Shown here: one piece after another, positions 52,979 through 61,438 of the stretch
Layout: every line of letters begins with the position of its first letter
How positions within the stretch are numbered: position 1 is the stretch's first letter
Source of the DNA: Paraburkholderia sp. HP33-1
Lineage (GTDB): Bacteria; Pseudomonadota; Gammaproteobacteria; Burkholderiales; Burkholderiaceae
Length of the DNA: 64,000 nt
Assembly (NCBI RefSeq): GCF_021390595.1
Contig: NZ_JAJEJR010000003.1
Span: 1,054,001-1,118,000 of the forward strand
Direction of reading: 5' to 3'
Notes under the pieces: generated by a model
Told to the model about the DNA's origin: nothing
Seen by the model: only the letters and a program-made list of their open reading frames with translations
The model's database searches: none
Program-made: the position numbers and the translations under genes

Positions 52979-53910
52979 TGTCGATCCTCGTTATTGCCGA
53001 ACACGACAACGCGAGCCTCAAGACTGTCACGCACAACACGGTGACGGCCGCGACCGGGCTTGGCGCCGATATCCACGTACTGGTTGCCGGCCACGACTGC
53101 GGCGCGGTCGCCGCCGCGGCGTCGAGTCTCGCCGGCGTGAGCGCCGTCAAGCTCGCCGACGCAACCCACTACGCCGACCAGAACGCGGAGAACCTTGCCG
53201 CGCTGATCGTCGCGCACGCTTCCGGCTACACGCACATCCTCGCGCCCGCTACCAGCACCGGCAAGAGCACGATGCCGCGAGTCGCCGCGCTGCTCGATGT
53301 GGCGCAGATCTCCGACATCGTCGCCGTCGAGGCGCCGGATACCTTCGTGCGGCCCATCTACGCCGGCAACGCGCTCGCAACCGTGAAGTCGGCCGATGCA
53401 ACCCGAGTCCTCACCGTGCGCCCCACCGCGTTCGACGCTTGCGCGACGGGAGGCAGCGCGCCAATTTCGCCCATCGCGCCGGGCCCGGACACCGGCTTGT
53501 CGAAAACCATCGGCCGCCAGCTCAGTGTTTCGACACGACCCGAACTGGCCGCGGCAACGACCATCGTTTCCGGCGGCCGGGGGCTCGGTTCCGGCGAGCG
53601 CTACCGCGATGTGCTGGAACCTCTGGCCGACCGGCTTGGCGCGGCGCTCGGCGCGTCGCGCGCGGCGGTCGATGCGGGCTTTGCGCCCAACGACTACCAG
53701 GTCGGCCAGACCGGCAAGATCGTCGCGCCGCAACTGTACTTCGCGGTCGGCATTTCGGGCGCCATCCAGCATCTGGCCGGCATGAAGGATTCCCAGGTCA
53801 TCGTCGCCATCAACAAGGATCCCGAGGCACCGATCTTTCAGGTGGCGGACTACGGTCTCGTCGGCGACCTGTTCACTGTTGTACCCGAGATAGTCGACCA
53901 ACTCGGTTAG
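52978..53910 (+). CDS. etfA: Electron transfer flavoprotein alpha subunit
   Basis: 310 residues. N-terminal domain I ([43 protein letters not shown]) and C-terminal FAD domain with [60 protein letters not shown] and [20 protein letters not shown], all diagnostic. Overlaps etfB by one base. Partner of the ACADs encoded at 35,170-37,356. Confidence 0.95.
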   Translation: MSILVIAEHDNASLKTVTHNTVTAATGLGADIHVLVAGHDCGAVAAAASSLAGVSAVKLADATHYADQNAENLAALIVAHASGYTHILAPATSTGKSTMPRVAALLDVAQISDIVAVEAPDTFVRPIYAGNALATVKSADATRVLTVRPTAFDACATGGSAPISPIAPGPDTGLSKTIGRQLSVSTRPELAAATTIVSGGRGLGSGERYRDVLEPLADRLGAALGASRAAVDAGFAPNDYQVGQTGKIVAPQLYFAVGISGAIQHLAGMKDSQVIVAINKDPEAPIFQVADYGLVGDLFTVVPEIVDQLG

Positions 53911-53970
53911 CGGCCGATCATCCCACCCGTCGCGGGCAACCAACGTCCCGCTGATCCATAGGAGAACTTG

Positions 53971-54723
53971 ATGAATCGATTTGACAGTAAGTGCGCCCTC
54001 GTCACGGGAGCCGCATCCGGCATTGGCCGGGCCACCGTCGAGCGGCTCGCGCGCGAAGGCGCCCGCGTACTCGCCGCCGACGTCAACGAGAAGCTGTTGC
54101 TGCAGGAGGTAGGCAAGCTCGTCGACGCAGGCCTCACAGTGAAGGCACACGTCCTCGACGTCAGCGATGCCAGCGCCTGCCGCGCCGCGGTTGCCGCGGC
54201 AGTCGAGACCTTCGGCCAACTCGACATCCTCTGCAACATCGCCGGCACGCTGCTGATGTCCAGTTTCCTCGACATCAAGGAAACGGACTGGGCGCGCGTC
54301 ATGGGCATCAACGTGGGCGGCGTCTTCCACCTCTGCCACGCGGCCATGCCGCATCTGCTGAAGACCAAAGGCAACATCGTCAACATCGCCTCCACGGCCG
54401 GCATCACCAGCGCGCCGTATGCCGCTGTCTATTCGGCGAGCAAGGCCGCCGTCGTCGGCCTCACGAAAGCGCTCGCCGTCGAATTCGCCGGTACCGGCGT
54501 GCGCGTCAATGCGGTGGCGCCGGGCCAGGTCAACACGCCGATGGCCGCCTCAGCCCCGCCACTCGACGTCGACATGACCGTCCTGCTGCGCATCACGCCG
54601 CTGATGCAGCCGGCCGCAGCCCCCGAGGAAATCGCGGGCGCAGTCGCTTATCTCGCGTCGTCGGAAGCGCGTTTCGCAACCGGATCGGTGCTGGTGATGG
54701 ACGGTGGACAGACTGCCATCTGA
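53971..54723 (+). CDS. Short-chain dehydrogenase (hydroxysteroid-type candidate)
   Basis: 250 residues from ATG 53971 with GGAG 6 nt upstream (a TTG directly before it extends the frame by one codon). Classical SDR: VTGAASGIGRATVERLAREG, Asp at strand 2 end (VLAADVNEK), CNIAGTLL for NNAG, catalytic Ser in NIASTAGITSAP, YSASK. It follows etfA by 60 nt and closes the operon. Probable role: oxidation of another ring hydroxyl (7alpha, 12alpha or 17beta); the position cannot be read from sequence. Confidence 0.88.
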   Translation: MNRFDSKCALVTGAASGIGRATVERLAREGARVLAADVNEKLLLQEVGKLVDAGLTVKAHVLDVSDASACRAAVAAAVETFGQLDILCNIAGTLLMSSFLDIKETDWARVMGINVGGVFHLCHAAMPHLLKTKGNIVNIASTAGITSAPYAAVYSASKAAVVGLTKALAVEFAGTGVRVNAVAPGQVNTPMAASAPPLDVDMTVLLRITPLMQPAAAPEEIAGAVAYLASSEARFATGSVLVMDGGQTAI

Positions 54724-54767
54724 TATAGGTGCGGGTGTGCCGGAATCCTCGTCAGCACCCGCTACCT

Positions 54768-55055
54768 TTAGATGAAGTAACCAAGGGCGAATAGCAATGC
54801 GCCGCCCGCAAGACCACCAGCGAACGCACAAACGTCCTCTCCCGCGAACCGGATCCGGCGTCCAAGGATATGCGCCAGCCAACCGCAAACGCCGGTCAGC
54901 CCCAAGGTGACGAGCACCCCGCAAAACATCAGCAAGGTAACTCGGGGCAGCGCTTCGAGCCCGGACGAATAGACGCCGATCAGCAAAGCCAGGCCCACAA
55001 GCCCGATCAGTGACAGGCCCTTGTACAGCGCAGATCCTTCGTGCAGTCGATCCAT
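54768..55055 (-). CDS. Small three-helix membrane protein of the steroid regulon
   Basis: 95 residues from ATG 55055, which has AGGAGG 5 nt upstream; upstream in-frame codons lack one. Three hydrophobic segments: LSLIGLVGLALLIGVYSSGL, VTLLMFCGVLVTLGLTGVCG and CAFAGGLAGGALLFALGYFI. No family recognised. It is convergent with the SDR gene but has its own copy of the island palindrome (55202-55220) with a -10 at the standard distance, which suggests it is co-regulated with steroid catabolism. It could be an accessory subunit of a transporter or a membrane stress protein. Confidence 0.72.
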   Translation of the reverse strand: MDRLHEGSALYKGLSLIGLVGLALLIGVYSSGLEALPRVTLLMFCGVLVTLGLTGVCGWLAHILGRRIRFAGEDVCAFAGGLAGGALLFALGYFI

Positions 55056-55173
55056 CGCTCCTCCTTCTGCCGCCGCGGGCTCGGGCGTTCGGGTGCCGGT
55101 GTTTCTCCCAATGGCGGGGCATGGAGCCACGCACTCCGGTCAAGCCTGACCGGCGAAGGGGACACGGCTAGGA

Positions 55174-55220
55174 GCATTACAGTTCTTCGCGCCCCGCGCA
55201 GCATCGTCCAAATGGACTAG
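55174..55220 (-). promoter_or_regulatory. Steroid-island palindromic element 8 with -10 box
   Basis: In transcription direction: CTAGTCC-ATTT-GGACGATG (55220-55202), the best match to the consensus, then 22 nt and TAATGC (55179-55174). It precedes the small membrane protein gene by about 145 nt and is the rightmost copy, so it marks the right end of the island. Confidence 0.68.
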
Positions 55221-55273
55221 ATGCGCGTGAGCCACGACGAAGAGCGTTCGCAGGATGCGAATGTCCGCAAAAC

Positions 55274-56221
55274 TCAAAGCGCCGCGATCCGCTCCCGGAA
55301 ACGCTCGGTTCCCGCGACGATCTTGTCCAGCACTGCATCGAGCGCCCAGAACCGTTCCCGCACGTCATAGTCGATCACGCGGCAGCGAATCGAATCGAAC
55401 GTGCCGATGCGCTGGTGGTACATCTTCGCGAGCGCCGGATAGCCGAGCGCTTCGGACACAGCCGCGACGACGAGAAACGTCGATAATTCTTCGGCCAGCA
55501 CCGGATCTTCGGCGCTCCGGCTGCGCAGCCATTGATACAGATCGGGGTGGAAGTTCGTGAACACACCGTTGAAGCCCGCCGAGCCCGCTTTCATCGCATC
55601 CCACGCAATCGCCGCGTTCGCGTTGAGAATTTTCAGCGGCGAGCCTTGAGCCAGCGCGACACGGCGCTTCACGGTCGCGAGATCGCAGCTCACGTCTTTG
55701 AGCATCACGAAGCGGCCGGTATCGATGCAGGTTTTCAGCTCGTCATCGGTAAGCAGGCGCCGATACGGCGCCGGGCATTCATACAAGCCCAACGGCAGAT
55801 CCGACGGCAGCTTCGACAACAGCCGATCAAGATTCGCGAGAAACGTCCGCGAGCCTTCGCGCAGAGGGTCGAGGTGATTCGTCACCAGCACGACGCCTTG
55901 CGCGCCCGAATCCGCCGCAACGCGCAGCTCTTCGGCCTGCGCATCGAGGTCATCGCTGATATGACCGGATGCGACGACGGGCACACGCCCCGCCACTTTC
56001 TCGACGACGAAGCGCGCCAGCGCGCCGCGCTCGGCGAGACTCAGAAACTGCATCTCGCTCGACTGCGCGACGGCGAACAGCGCGTCCGAGCCTTTCGCCA
56101 GATACCACTCGATCAATCTTTCGAGGCCCGCGTAGTCGATCGTGCCGTCGTCGTGGAACGGCGTCAGCATCACAGGCACAATGCCCTCGATCGGGCCGGT
56201 CGTTTTCGCTTTATCGATCAT
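55274..56221 (-). CDS. DapA/NAL-family class I aldolase or dehydratase
   Basis: 315 residues from ATG 56221 with AAGGAGAACCCA upstream. TIM-barrel of the dihydrodipicolinate synthase family: GIVPVMLTPFHDDGTIDYAG start, Schiff-base Lys in GRFVMLKDVSCD and Tyr in LGLYECPAPYRR. The family includes KDG aldolases and sugar-acid dehydratases; the next genes (MFS carboxylate-type transporter, ribokinase-like kinase, LacI regulator) point to catabolism of a sugar or sugar acid. Exact substrate unknown. First recognisable gene outside the steroid island. Confidence 0.87.
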   Translation of the reverse strand: MIDKAKTTGPIEGIVPVMLTPFHDDGTIDYAGLERLIEWYLAKGSDALFAVAQSSEMQFLSLAERGALARFVVEKVAGRVPVVASGHISDDLDAQAEELRVAADSGAQGVVLVTNHLDPLREGSRTFLANLDRLLSKLPSDLPLGLYECPAPYRRLLTDDELKTCIDTGRFVMLKDVSCDLATVKRRVALAQGSPLKILNANAAIAWDAMKAGSAGFNGVFTNFHPDLYQWLRSRSAEDPVLAEELSTFLVVAAVSEALGYPALAKMYHQRIGTFDSIRCRVIDYDVRERFWALDAVLDKIVAGTERFRERIAAL

Positions 56222-56278
56222 TGGGTTCTCCTTGAATACACAGATCTGCACGGCACGGGCGCGCTCGCCCGCTATCCG

Positions 56279-57601
56279 TTATACGGGAAGCCGGGCCGGC
56301 ACGCTCGACGTGTCATGCTCGGGAATGGGTCGCTTGACCAGCAGCAGATAGGCCATCGCGCCGACGAACGCAATGCCCGCCGCCGTCAGCAGCGCCGGGA
56401 CGAACGACGTCGCTTGCGCGATATAGCCCGTCACGATCGGCGCGAGCGCGCCACCCAGAAAGCCGCCGAAGTTCTGCATCGCGCCGAGCGACGCGATCCT
56501 GCTGGGCGGTGCCGCCGCCGTCGCCAATGCCCACGATGCAGCGGACGCCGCATTCGCCAGAAAGATCACGACGGAGATGCACGCGATCGCGATCGTATTG
56601 CTCTGAACGAGCGCGGCGGGAATCGTGAATGCGACCATGCCGAGCATCGCGATCACGACGGCATTGCGGCGGCTCACGACGGGCGAACTGCTGCGCTTCG
56701 TAATCAGATCGGAGAACCAGCCCGCGAGCAGCGCACCGACGAAGCCGCAGAGAAACGGCACGGACGCGGCGATGCCCGTGCGCGCGAGGCTCATATGGCG
56801 CTCCATCGTCAGATAGCCGGGCAGCCAGGTCAGATAAACCCAGTTCAGGTACACGGAACCGAAGAACCCGATCAGCATGCCCCACGTCGTGCCATAAGAA
56901 AACAGCGCGCGCCACTCAGCGAACGTGAGCTTGGGCGCAGGGCCGGCCGCCGGTTCGGCATCGGCTTCGAGATAGTCGCGTTCTTCGCGGCTCAACGCCT
57001 GCCTGTCCGGGTCACGATAAAGCGCGAACCAGACGACAGCCATCACGAGCCCAAGCGCGCCCGTCACGATGAACGCCCAGCGCCAGCTGAACGTGACGAT
57101 CAGCACCGACAGGCACAGCGGCGCCAGCGCGCTGCCGAGCGGCGATGCCGAGTTGAAGATGCCCGTCGGCGTGCCGCGCGACTTCAGCGGAAACCAATTG
57201 CTCACGACACGCGCCGCCGACGGAAACTGCGGCGCCTCGCCGATACCCAGCACGATGCGCGCGAGCACGAAGAAGCCGAACGTCGATACGAGGCCGCCCG
57301 CGATCTGCGCGAGCGACCACACGATCAGCCCTGCGCCGAGCAGGCGGCGCGGCCCGATCCGGTCGACGAGGCCGCCTACCGGCAACTGGCACAGCGCATA
57401 GCTCCACGAGAAGGCGGACAGCAACAGTCCCATCTGCCCGAGCGAGAGACCGAGGTCTTCCCGGATCAATTGATTCGCGACCGCGAGCGTGCCGCGGTCC
57501 AGGTAGTTGACGATACCGCTCGCCATCAGCAGCGAGAGCGCGATGGTCTGCGCGCGCCGAATGCGCGGTGGAGCGGTCAGGCGTTCAGAAGTCGTGTCCA
57601 C
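56279..57601 (-). CDS. MFS transporter, anion:cation symporter (ACS) type
   Basis: 440 residues, 12 helices. The N-terminal NYLDRGTLAVANQLIREDLGLS and helix-4 region ARIVLGIGEAPQFPSAARVVSNWFP are typical of ACS-family hexuronate/galactonate symporters. It lies 57 nt upstream of the DapA-type gene on the same strand and 100 nt after the kinase gene, so it probably imports the substrate of that pathway with protons. Confidence 0.9.
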   Translation of the reverse strand: MDTTSERLTAPPRIRRAQTIALSLLMASGIVNYLDRGTLAVANQLIREDLGLSLGQMGLLLSAFSWSYALCQLPVGGLVDRIGPRRLLGAGLIVWSLAQIAGGLVSTFGFFVLARIVLGIGEAPQFPSAARVVSNWFPLKSRGTPTGIFNSASPLGSALAPLCLSVLIVTFSWRWAFIVTGALGLVMAVVWFALYRDPDRQALSREERDYLEADAEPAAGPAPKLTFAEWRALFSYGTTWGMLIGFFGSVYLNWVYLTWLPGYLTMERHMSLARTGIAASVPFLCGFVGALLAGWFSDLITKRSSSPVVSRRNAVVIAMLGMVAFTIPAALVQSNTIAIACISVVIFLANAASAASWALATAAAPPSRIASLGAMQNFGGFLGGALAPIVTGYIAQATSFVPALLTAAGIAFVGAMAYLLLVKRPIPEHDTSSVPARLPV

Positions 57602-57701
57602 GTTTGCTGTCTCCGTCCGTTGTATGAATGCTGTGGTTGTTCACTGCCTGTTGCAATGCCATTTCACTGCTCGTTCAATGCGCGGGCTCCGACGCCCCGC
57701 A

Positions 57702-58661
57702 TCAAGCCTGGCTGACGCTGTCTACTTCCAGTTCCGCGCGAAATGGAATCGACGTCTGCGCGCCTGCGCGCGTCACGCTCAACGCCGCCGCGCGCTGACC
57801 GAAAGCAATCGATTGCTGCATCGATGCGCCGCTTGCGCGTTCGACCGCAAAGCCGCCTGCAAAGGTGTCGCCAGCCGCCGTTGTATCGACGACGCCCACG
57901 CTCGGCGCGGCCATCTGTCCGCTGCCGTGCGCGCCCGCCCAGATCACGCCTTGTGCGCCGAGCGTCACGATCACGTTGCGCACGCCCTTGCCGAGCAGGG
58001 CGTCGGCGGCGAAGCGGGCGTACGGCACGCCGTTCACGGGAATATCGGTCAGCAGCGCGGCTTCCGTTTCGTTGACGAGCAAATAGTCGATCTGTCTGTA
58101 CAGCGCGTCGTCGAGAGGCTGCGCCGGGGCGGGATTGAGCAGGACCGGCACGCCGTTACGCGCGGCGATCTCGATCGCGCGCTCGACGCTCGCAAGCGGC
58201 ACTTCGAGCTGGCAGATCAGCATGTCGGCGCTCGCGATCAGGTCAGCTGCGGCATCGACATGTAGCGTGCTCAACTGGGCATTCGCACCCGGCGCAACGA
58301 CGATGCTGTTCGCACCGTCGCTGCCCACCGTGATCGAGGCGATGCCGGTCGGCTGGTCCGCCATCCTATGCACGTGAGCAAGGTCGATGCGCTCGCTGTG
58401 CAACGCGTCGCACAGCGACGTGCCGAACGCATCGGTTCCGACGCAGCCGACCATCGCGACCTTCGCGCCGAGCCGCGCCGCCGCGACGGCCTGGTTCGCG
58501 CCCTTGCCGCCGTTGACGGTCTCGAAGCGCTCGCCGAGCAGCGTCTCGCCTGGCGACGGCAGACGCGGCGCGTGGACCACGAGATCCATGTTGGCGCTTC
58601 CAACAACGACGACCAAGGGTGCAGCGGCAGATGAACTCATGGTTGATGCGATGGTTTCCAT
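57702..58661 (-). CDS. rbsK: Ribokinase-family (PfkB) sugar kinase
   Basis: 319 residues. PfkB signatures: N-terminal VVVVGSANMDLVVHAPRLPSPGE and GGKGANQAVAAARLGAKVAMVGCVG, and C-terminal VDTTAAGDTFAGGFAVE with the catalytic Asp in AAGD. Closest in pattern to ribokinases. It phosphorylates a sugar, presumably ribose or a relative. First gene of the minus-strand operon; an operator for the LacI protein lies 38 nt upstream of the start. ATG 58640 (MSSSAAA) is an alternative start. Confidence 0.9.
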   Translation of the reverse strand: METIASTMSSSAAAPLVVVVGSANMDLVVHAPRLPSPGETLLGERFETVNGGKGANQAVAAARLGAKVAMVGCVGTDAFGTSLCDALHSERIDLAHVHRMADQPTGIASITVGSDGANSIVVAPGANAQLSTLHVDAAADLIASADMLICQLEVPLASVERAIEIAARNGVPVLLNPAPAQPLDDALYRQIDYLLVNETEAALLTDIPVNGVPYARFAADALLGKGVRNVIVTLGAQGVIWAGAHGSGQMAAPSVGVVDTTAAGDTFAGGFAVERASGASMQQSIAFGQRAAALSVTRAGAQTSIPFRAELEVDSVSQA

Positions 58662-58698
58662 TGATGGGCGGTAGTGCGCACACTGATCCCGGAATGCG

Positions 58699-58712
58699 TG
58701 TTAGCGCTTACA
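58699..58712. promoter_or_regulatory. LacI-type operator, kinase side
   Basis: TGTTAGCGCTTACA, a near-perfect palindrome around AGCGCT, 38 nt upstream of the kinase start. It is identical to the copy at 58807-58820; the sites are 108 bp apart, close to a whole number of helical turns, as needed for looping by a LacI tetramer or two dimers. Confidence 0.75.
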
Positions 58713-58806
58713 TTTAACGTGGCCATCGTGACGGACTGTCATTTTCATGCCGATATTGCAGCGCAATTCATGCAATATTTCGGCCACGGATGCCGTGGAC
58801 ACATCG

Positions 58807-58820
58807 TGTTAGCGCTTACA
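58807..58820. promoter_or_regulatory. LacI-type operator, regulator side
   Basis: Second identical TGTTAGCGCTTACA, 35 nt before the first possible start of the LacI gene. The flanks also repeat (GCGTGTTAGC... and TCGTGTTAGC..., both followed by CATTT). Its position implies autoregulation. Confidence 0.75.
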
Positions 58821-58854
58821 TTTTTGAACGAGTTGCGCGAAAATTGCAAGCGGG

Positions 58855-60033
58855 ATGATGAAGGCCGAGGGTAAACGCCCGGTCTCATCGCCTGGTAAGA
58901 TGGCGGCCACCCACGCCTCGCGCGGCAGTTCATCCACGACAAACGCAACGACCATGAGCAGTTCACACTCGTCCGCGACACCCGAGACGCCCGCCATCCG
59001 CACGCGCCGCAAGAGCGGGCGTGCGGTTCTCAGCGACGTGGCGCGTCTCGCGGATGTGTCGACAGCCACCGTATCGCGGGTCTACAACGAGCCCGACAAG
59101 GTCTCGCCCAGCGTGCGCGAACGCGTGCTGCAGGCGGCGACCACACTCAACTGGATTCCGAATGCGGCAGGCCGTGCGCTCGCATCGACGCGCACGCATA
59201 TCGCCGGCGCGATCATTCCGACACTCGACGATGAGGTATTTGCATCGCAAGTTTCCGGCATGCAGGCGGTGTTGGCCGAGCGCGGCATCACGCTGTTTCT
59301 CGGCTGCTCGAACTACGATCCGGCGCAGGCGTTGACCCAGGTGCGGGCGATGCTGGCGCGCGGCGTCGAAGTGATTGCGATCGTCGGCGAAGCGCATCCG
59401 CCTGAACTGTTCGATGCGCTCAGACAGGCACGCGTGCCGTATGCGATCACCTACGCGTATCGCGAGGGCAGTCCGCATCACTGCATCGGCTTCGACAATC
59501 GCGCGGCGTTCATTGAGATCGCCGAGCATCTGATCGAGCTGGGGCATCGAACGTTTGCCGCCATCTTTCAACCGGGGCGCGATAACGATCGCGTTCAGGC
59601 GCGGGTGGCCGGTGTCCGGGAAGCGCTAGCGCGGCATGGGATCGCGGTGCGCCCTTCGCATATGCATGAAGGGCCGGCGACGATTGCGTTCGGGCGTCAA
59701 AGCTTGCGCGCGATCTGGCAGGGTGGGGACAAGCGCCCTACTGCGATTATTTGCGGCAACGATCAGCTGGCGATTGGCGTGCTGCTGGAAGCGGCTGAAC
59801 TCGGGATCAAGGTGCCGCAGCAGTTATCGGTGACGGGTTTTGATGATGTCGCCATCGCGCAGCAGATTCATCCGTCACTCACGACGATGCGCGTCGATAC
59901 CGCGAAAATCGGCCGGCGCGCAGCGCAATATCTGCTTGATGTGCTCGACGGGAAGACGAACTCGGAGTCAGGCGTCGTGCAGCCGATGTTGATGGTCCGG
60001 GAATCGACGGGGCGGGTGCGCGAGTCGGAGTGA
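58855..60033 (+). CDS. LacI-family transcription regulator
   Basis: 392 residues in the longest frame; the LacI HTH (LSDVARLADVSTATVSRVYNEPDKVSPSVRERV) begins only at about residue 60. A later start (ATG 58954, MSSSHSS) would bring the length near the family norm, but neither start has a clear ribosome-binding site. The periplasmic-binding-like core (HIAGAIIPTLDDEVFASQVSGMQ, ICGNDQLAIGVLLEAAELGI, VTGFDDVAIAQQIHPSLTTM) is complete and resembles GntR/ribose-type LacI proteins. It probably represses the divergent kinase-transporter-aldolase operon and itself via the two operators. Confidence 0.9.
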   Translation: MMKAEGKRPVSSPGKMAATHASRGSSSTTNATTMSSSHSSATPETPAIRTRRKSGRAVLSDVARLADVSTATVSRVYNEPDKVSPSVRERVLQAATTLNWIPNAAGRALASTRTHIAGAIIPTLDDEVFASQVSGMQAVLAERGITLFLGCSNYDPAQALTQVRAMLARGVEVIAIVGEAHPPELFDALRQARVPYAITYAYREGSPHHCIGFDNRAAFIEIAEHLIELGHRTFAAIFQPGRDNDRVQARVAGVREALARHGIAVRPSHMHEGPATIAFGRQSLRAIWQGGDKRPTAIICGNDQLAIGVLLEAAELGIKVPQQLSVTGFDDVAIAQQIHPSLTTMRVDTAKIGRRAAQYLLDVLDGKTNSESGVVQPMLMVRESTGRVRESE

Positions 60034-60114
60034 GCGCGTGCCATCCTCATTCCTGCAGGACATGGTCGGCCGTGCGGTCGCTGCGCAGCGCCGAAAGTCA
60101 GTTATTCGATATCT

Positions 60115-60735
60115 CTATGCGCACCCGAATGTTACCGCGACTGCTTCCTGAATCGCCTCGAGTGGCGCGCACGGGCTGAGGGCTCGCTTGAACACCTCGC
60201 TATGGGCCGTGTCGATGTCTGCCAGAGTGCGAAGGGCTTGCTTTGGACCCAGGTACCACAGGCCGCGCACCTCCAGGTAGTTTTCAAGTAGCGAGAACAA
60301 CAGCCAGTGACGCCGGTAATCACCTTCTGCATCACCCTTACCCGCACGCCTCAGCATCTTCTCGGACCAAGCCTTTCGAAACGCGATCTCAGTCATCGAA
60401 ATCGCCGCTGGCCCAGCTTCATATTGTGCCTGGACGCGCGCGAGTACCTGATCGCCGAATGTGTCTTGCTGGAATAGAACTCGGCCGCCATGAATCCGAA
60501 TCCAGCCAGGTTCGGCCTCGTCGTCCGTGGCGTGAACGAAAAGGTCCAGAAACATACCGTTCCATGGCGCTGCGATGCGCAGTTGGCCCCCTGTGTGACG
60601 GAACGCAATCACGTCCAGGTCACTGGTCGCATCGTAGTCCCCGCGTGCGCGCGAACCATATAGGATCGCCGTATGGCAATGGTAGGTGCTCTGAAGTTCA
60701 GCACATAGGGCTTCAAATATCTGGCTATCGGACAT
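60115..60735 (-). CDS. MNT-type nucleotidyltransferase domain protein
   Basis: 206 residues from ATG 60735; an upstream in-frame start at 60834 would overlap the acetyltransferase gene. The polymerase-beta-like motif AILYGSRARGDYDATSDLDV gives G-S-x10-D-x-D, the metal-binding active site, and LFVHATDD follows. The C-terminal half (RRHWLLFSLLENYLEVRGLWYLGPKQALR) resembles HEPN-like helices, so both parts of a toxin-antitoxin-like MNT/HEPN pair may be in one chain. Substrate unknown; antibiotic adenylyltransferase is another possibility. Confidence 0.82.
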   Translation of the reverse strand: MSDSQIFEALCAELQSTYHCHTAILYGSRARGDYDATSDLDVIAFRHTGGQLRIAAPWNGMFLDLFVHATDDEAEPGWIRIHGGRVLFQQDTFGDQVLARVQAQYEAGPAAISMTEIAFRKAWSEKMLRRAGKGDAEGDYRRHWLLFSLLENYLEVRGLWYLGPKQALRTLADIDTAHSEVFKRALSPCAPLEAIQEAVAVTFGCA

Positions 60736-60788
60736 GACACCTATGCGTGATGATTTCCGTTGAACATTCTGACGAGAACCGCAGCCCG

Positions 60789-61313
60789 TTACGCATGCCG
60801 TGCCTGGCGCGGCATATCGGAAAGCAACGCCCATCGCTCATGGTCTCGCCATTCGCCATCGATGCGAAGATAACGTGGTGAAAAGCCTTCCTGTTGAAAG
60901 CCCAGCCGGCAAACGAGCGCAATCGATGCAATATTCCCCGGCTGGATGTTAGCTTCGAGCCGATGCATTCCAAGATCGTCGAATGCATAGCTGATAGCCG
61001 CGCGTAGCGCCTCAGTCATCAACCCAGTGCGGCTCGAGTTCGACATTCCGTAGTACCCGAGATAAGCGCTCTGAAAAGCACCTGCGACTATCTCATTGAG
61101 ATTGACGACGCCAACCACTTTATTCGACGCCACTTCGCGGGCGACAAGACCAACGTTCGCTCCGGTGAGGCAGCGCGCGAACCAGTTATCGAAACCTGGC
61201 TGATCGGTAAAGGAAGAGACCCAAGGTAAGTGATATTCCTGACTTGCGCGGTTGGCCGCGATCAAATCGGCGGCGTCAGCACGGATCACACGGCTTAGTC
61301 GAATGACACTCAT
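60789..61313 (-). CDS. RimJ/RimL-type GNAT acetyltransferase
   Basis: 174 residues. GNAT fold with SAYLGYYGMSNSSRTGLMTEAL, ISYAFDDLGMHRLEANIQPGN and ASIALVCRLGFQQEGFSPRY, the typical RimJ/RimL acetyl-CoA site and C-terminal strand. It acetylates an N-terminal or small-molecule amine. Its ATG overlaps the stop of a short reading frame (61310-61438) as ATGA. Confidence 0.9.
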   Translation of the reverse strand: MSVIRLSRVIRADAADLIAANRASQEYHLPWVSSFTDQPGFDNWFARCLTGANVGLVAREVASNKVVGVVNLNEIVAGAFQSAYLGYYGMSNSSRTGLMTEALRAAISYAFDDLGMHRLEANIQPGNIASIALVCRLGFQQEGFSPRYLRIDGEWRDHERWALLSDMPRQARHA

Positions 61314-61438
61314 GATTTTCCATCGAGATGTAATAGGTCGCCTCGCCTGGCTTCCAAAGCACGGAAGATATCCGATTCTTGCGCAGTAAAGCGATCAGGC
61401 GCGAATCGGAGTGCACGACGCAGCGTCAGGAGGACCAT
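61310..61438 (-). CDS. Possible small protein overlapping two neighbours
   Basis: A 42-codon frame (MVLLTLRRALRFAPDRFTAQ to LLHLDGKS) starting inside the end of the VOC gene and ending in an ATGA overlap with the acetyltransferase gene. The double overlap suggests a translated linker or the remnant of a degraded gene. No ribosome-binding site or family was recognised. Open to 61504 if a later-known start applies. Confidence 0.3.
   Translation of the reverse strand: MVLLTLRRALRFAPDRFTAQESDIFRALEARRGDLLHLDGKS

Noticed and set aside
55532..57715. 727-codon open frame on the plus strand
   Set aside because: Antisense to the DapA-type and MFS genes, composition dominated by Arg/His/Asp, no family resemblance.
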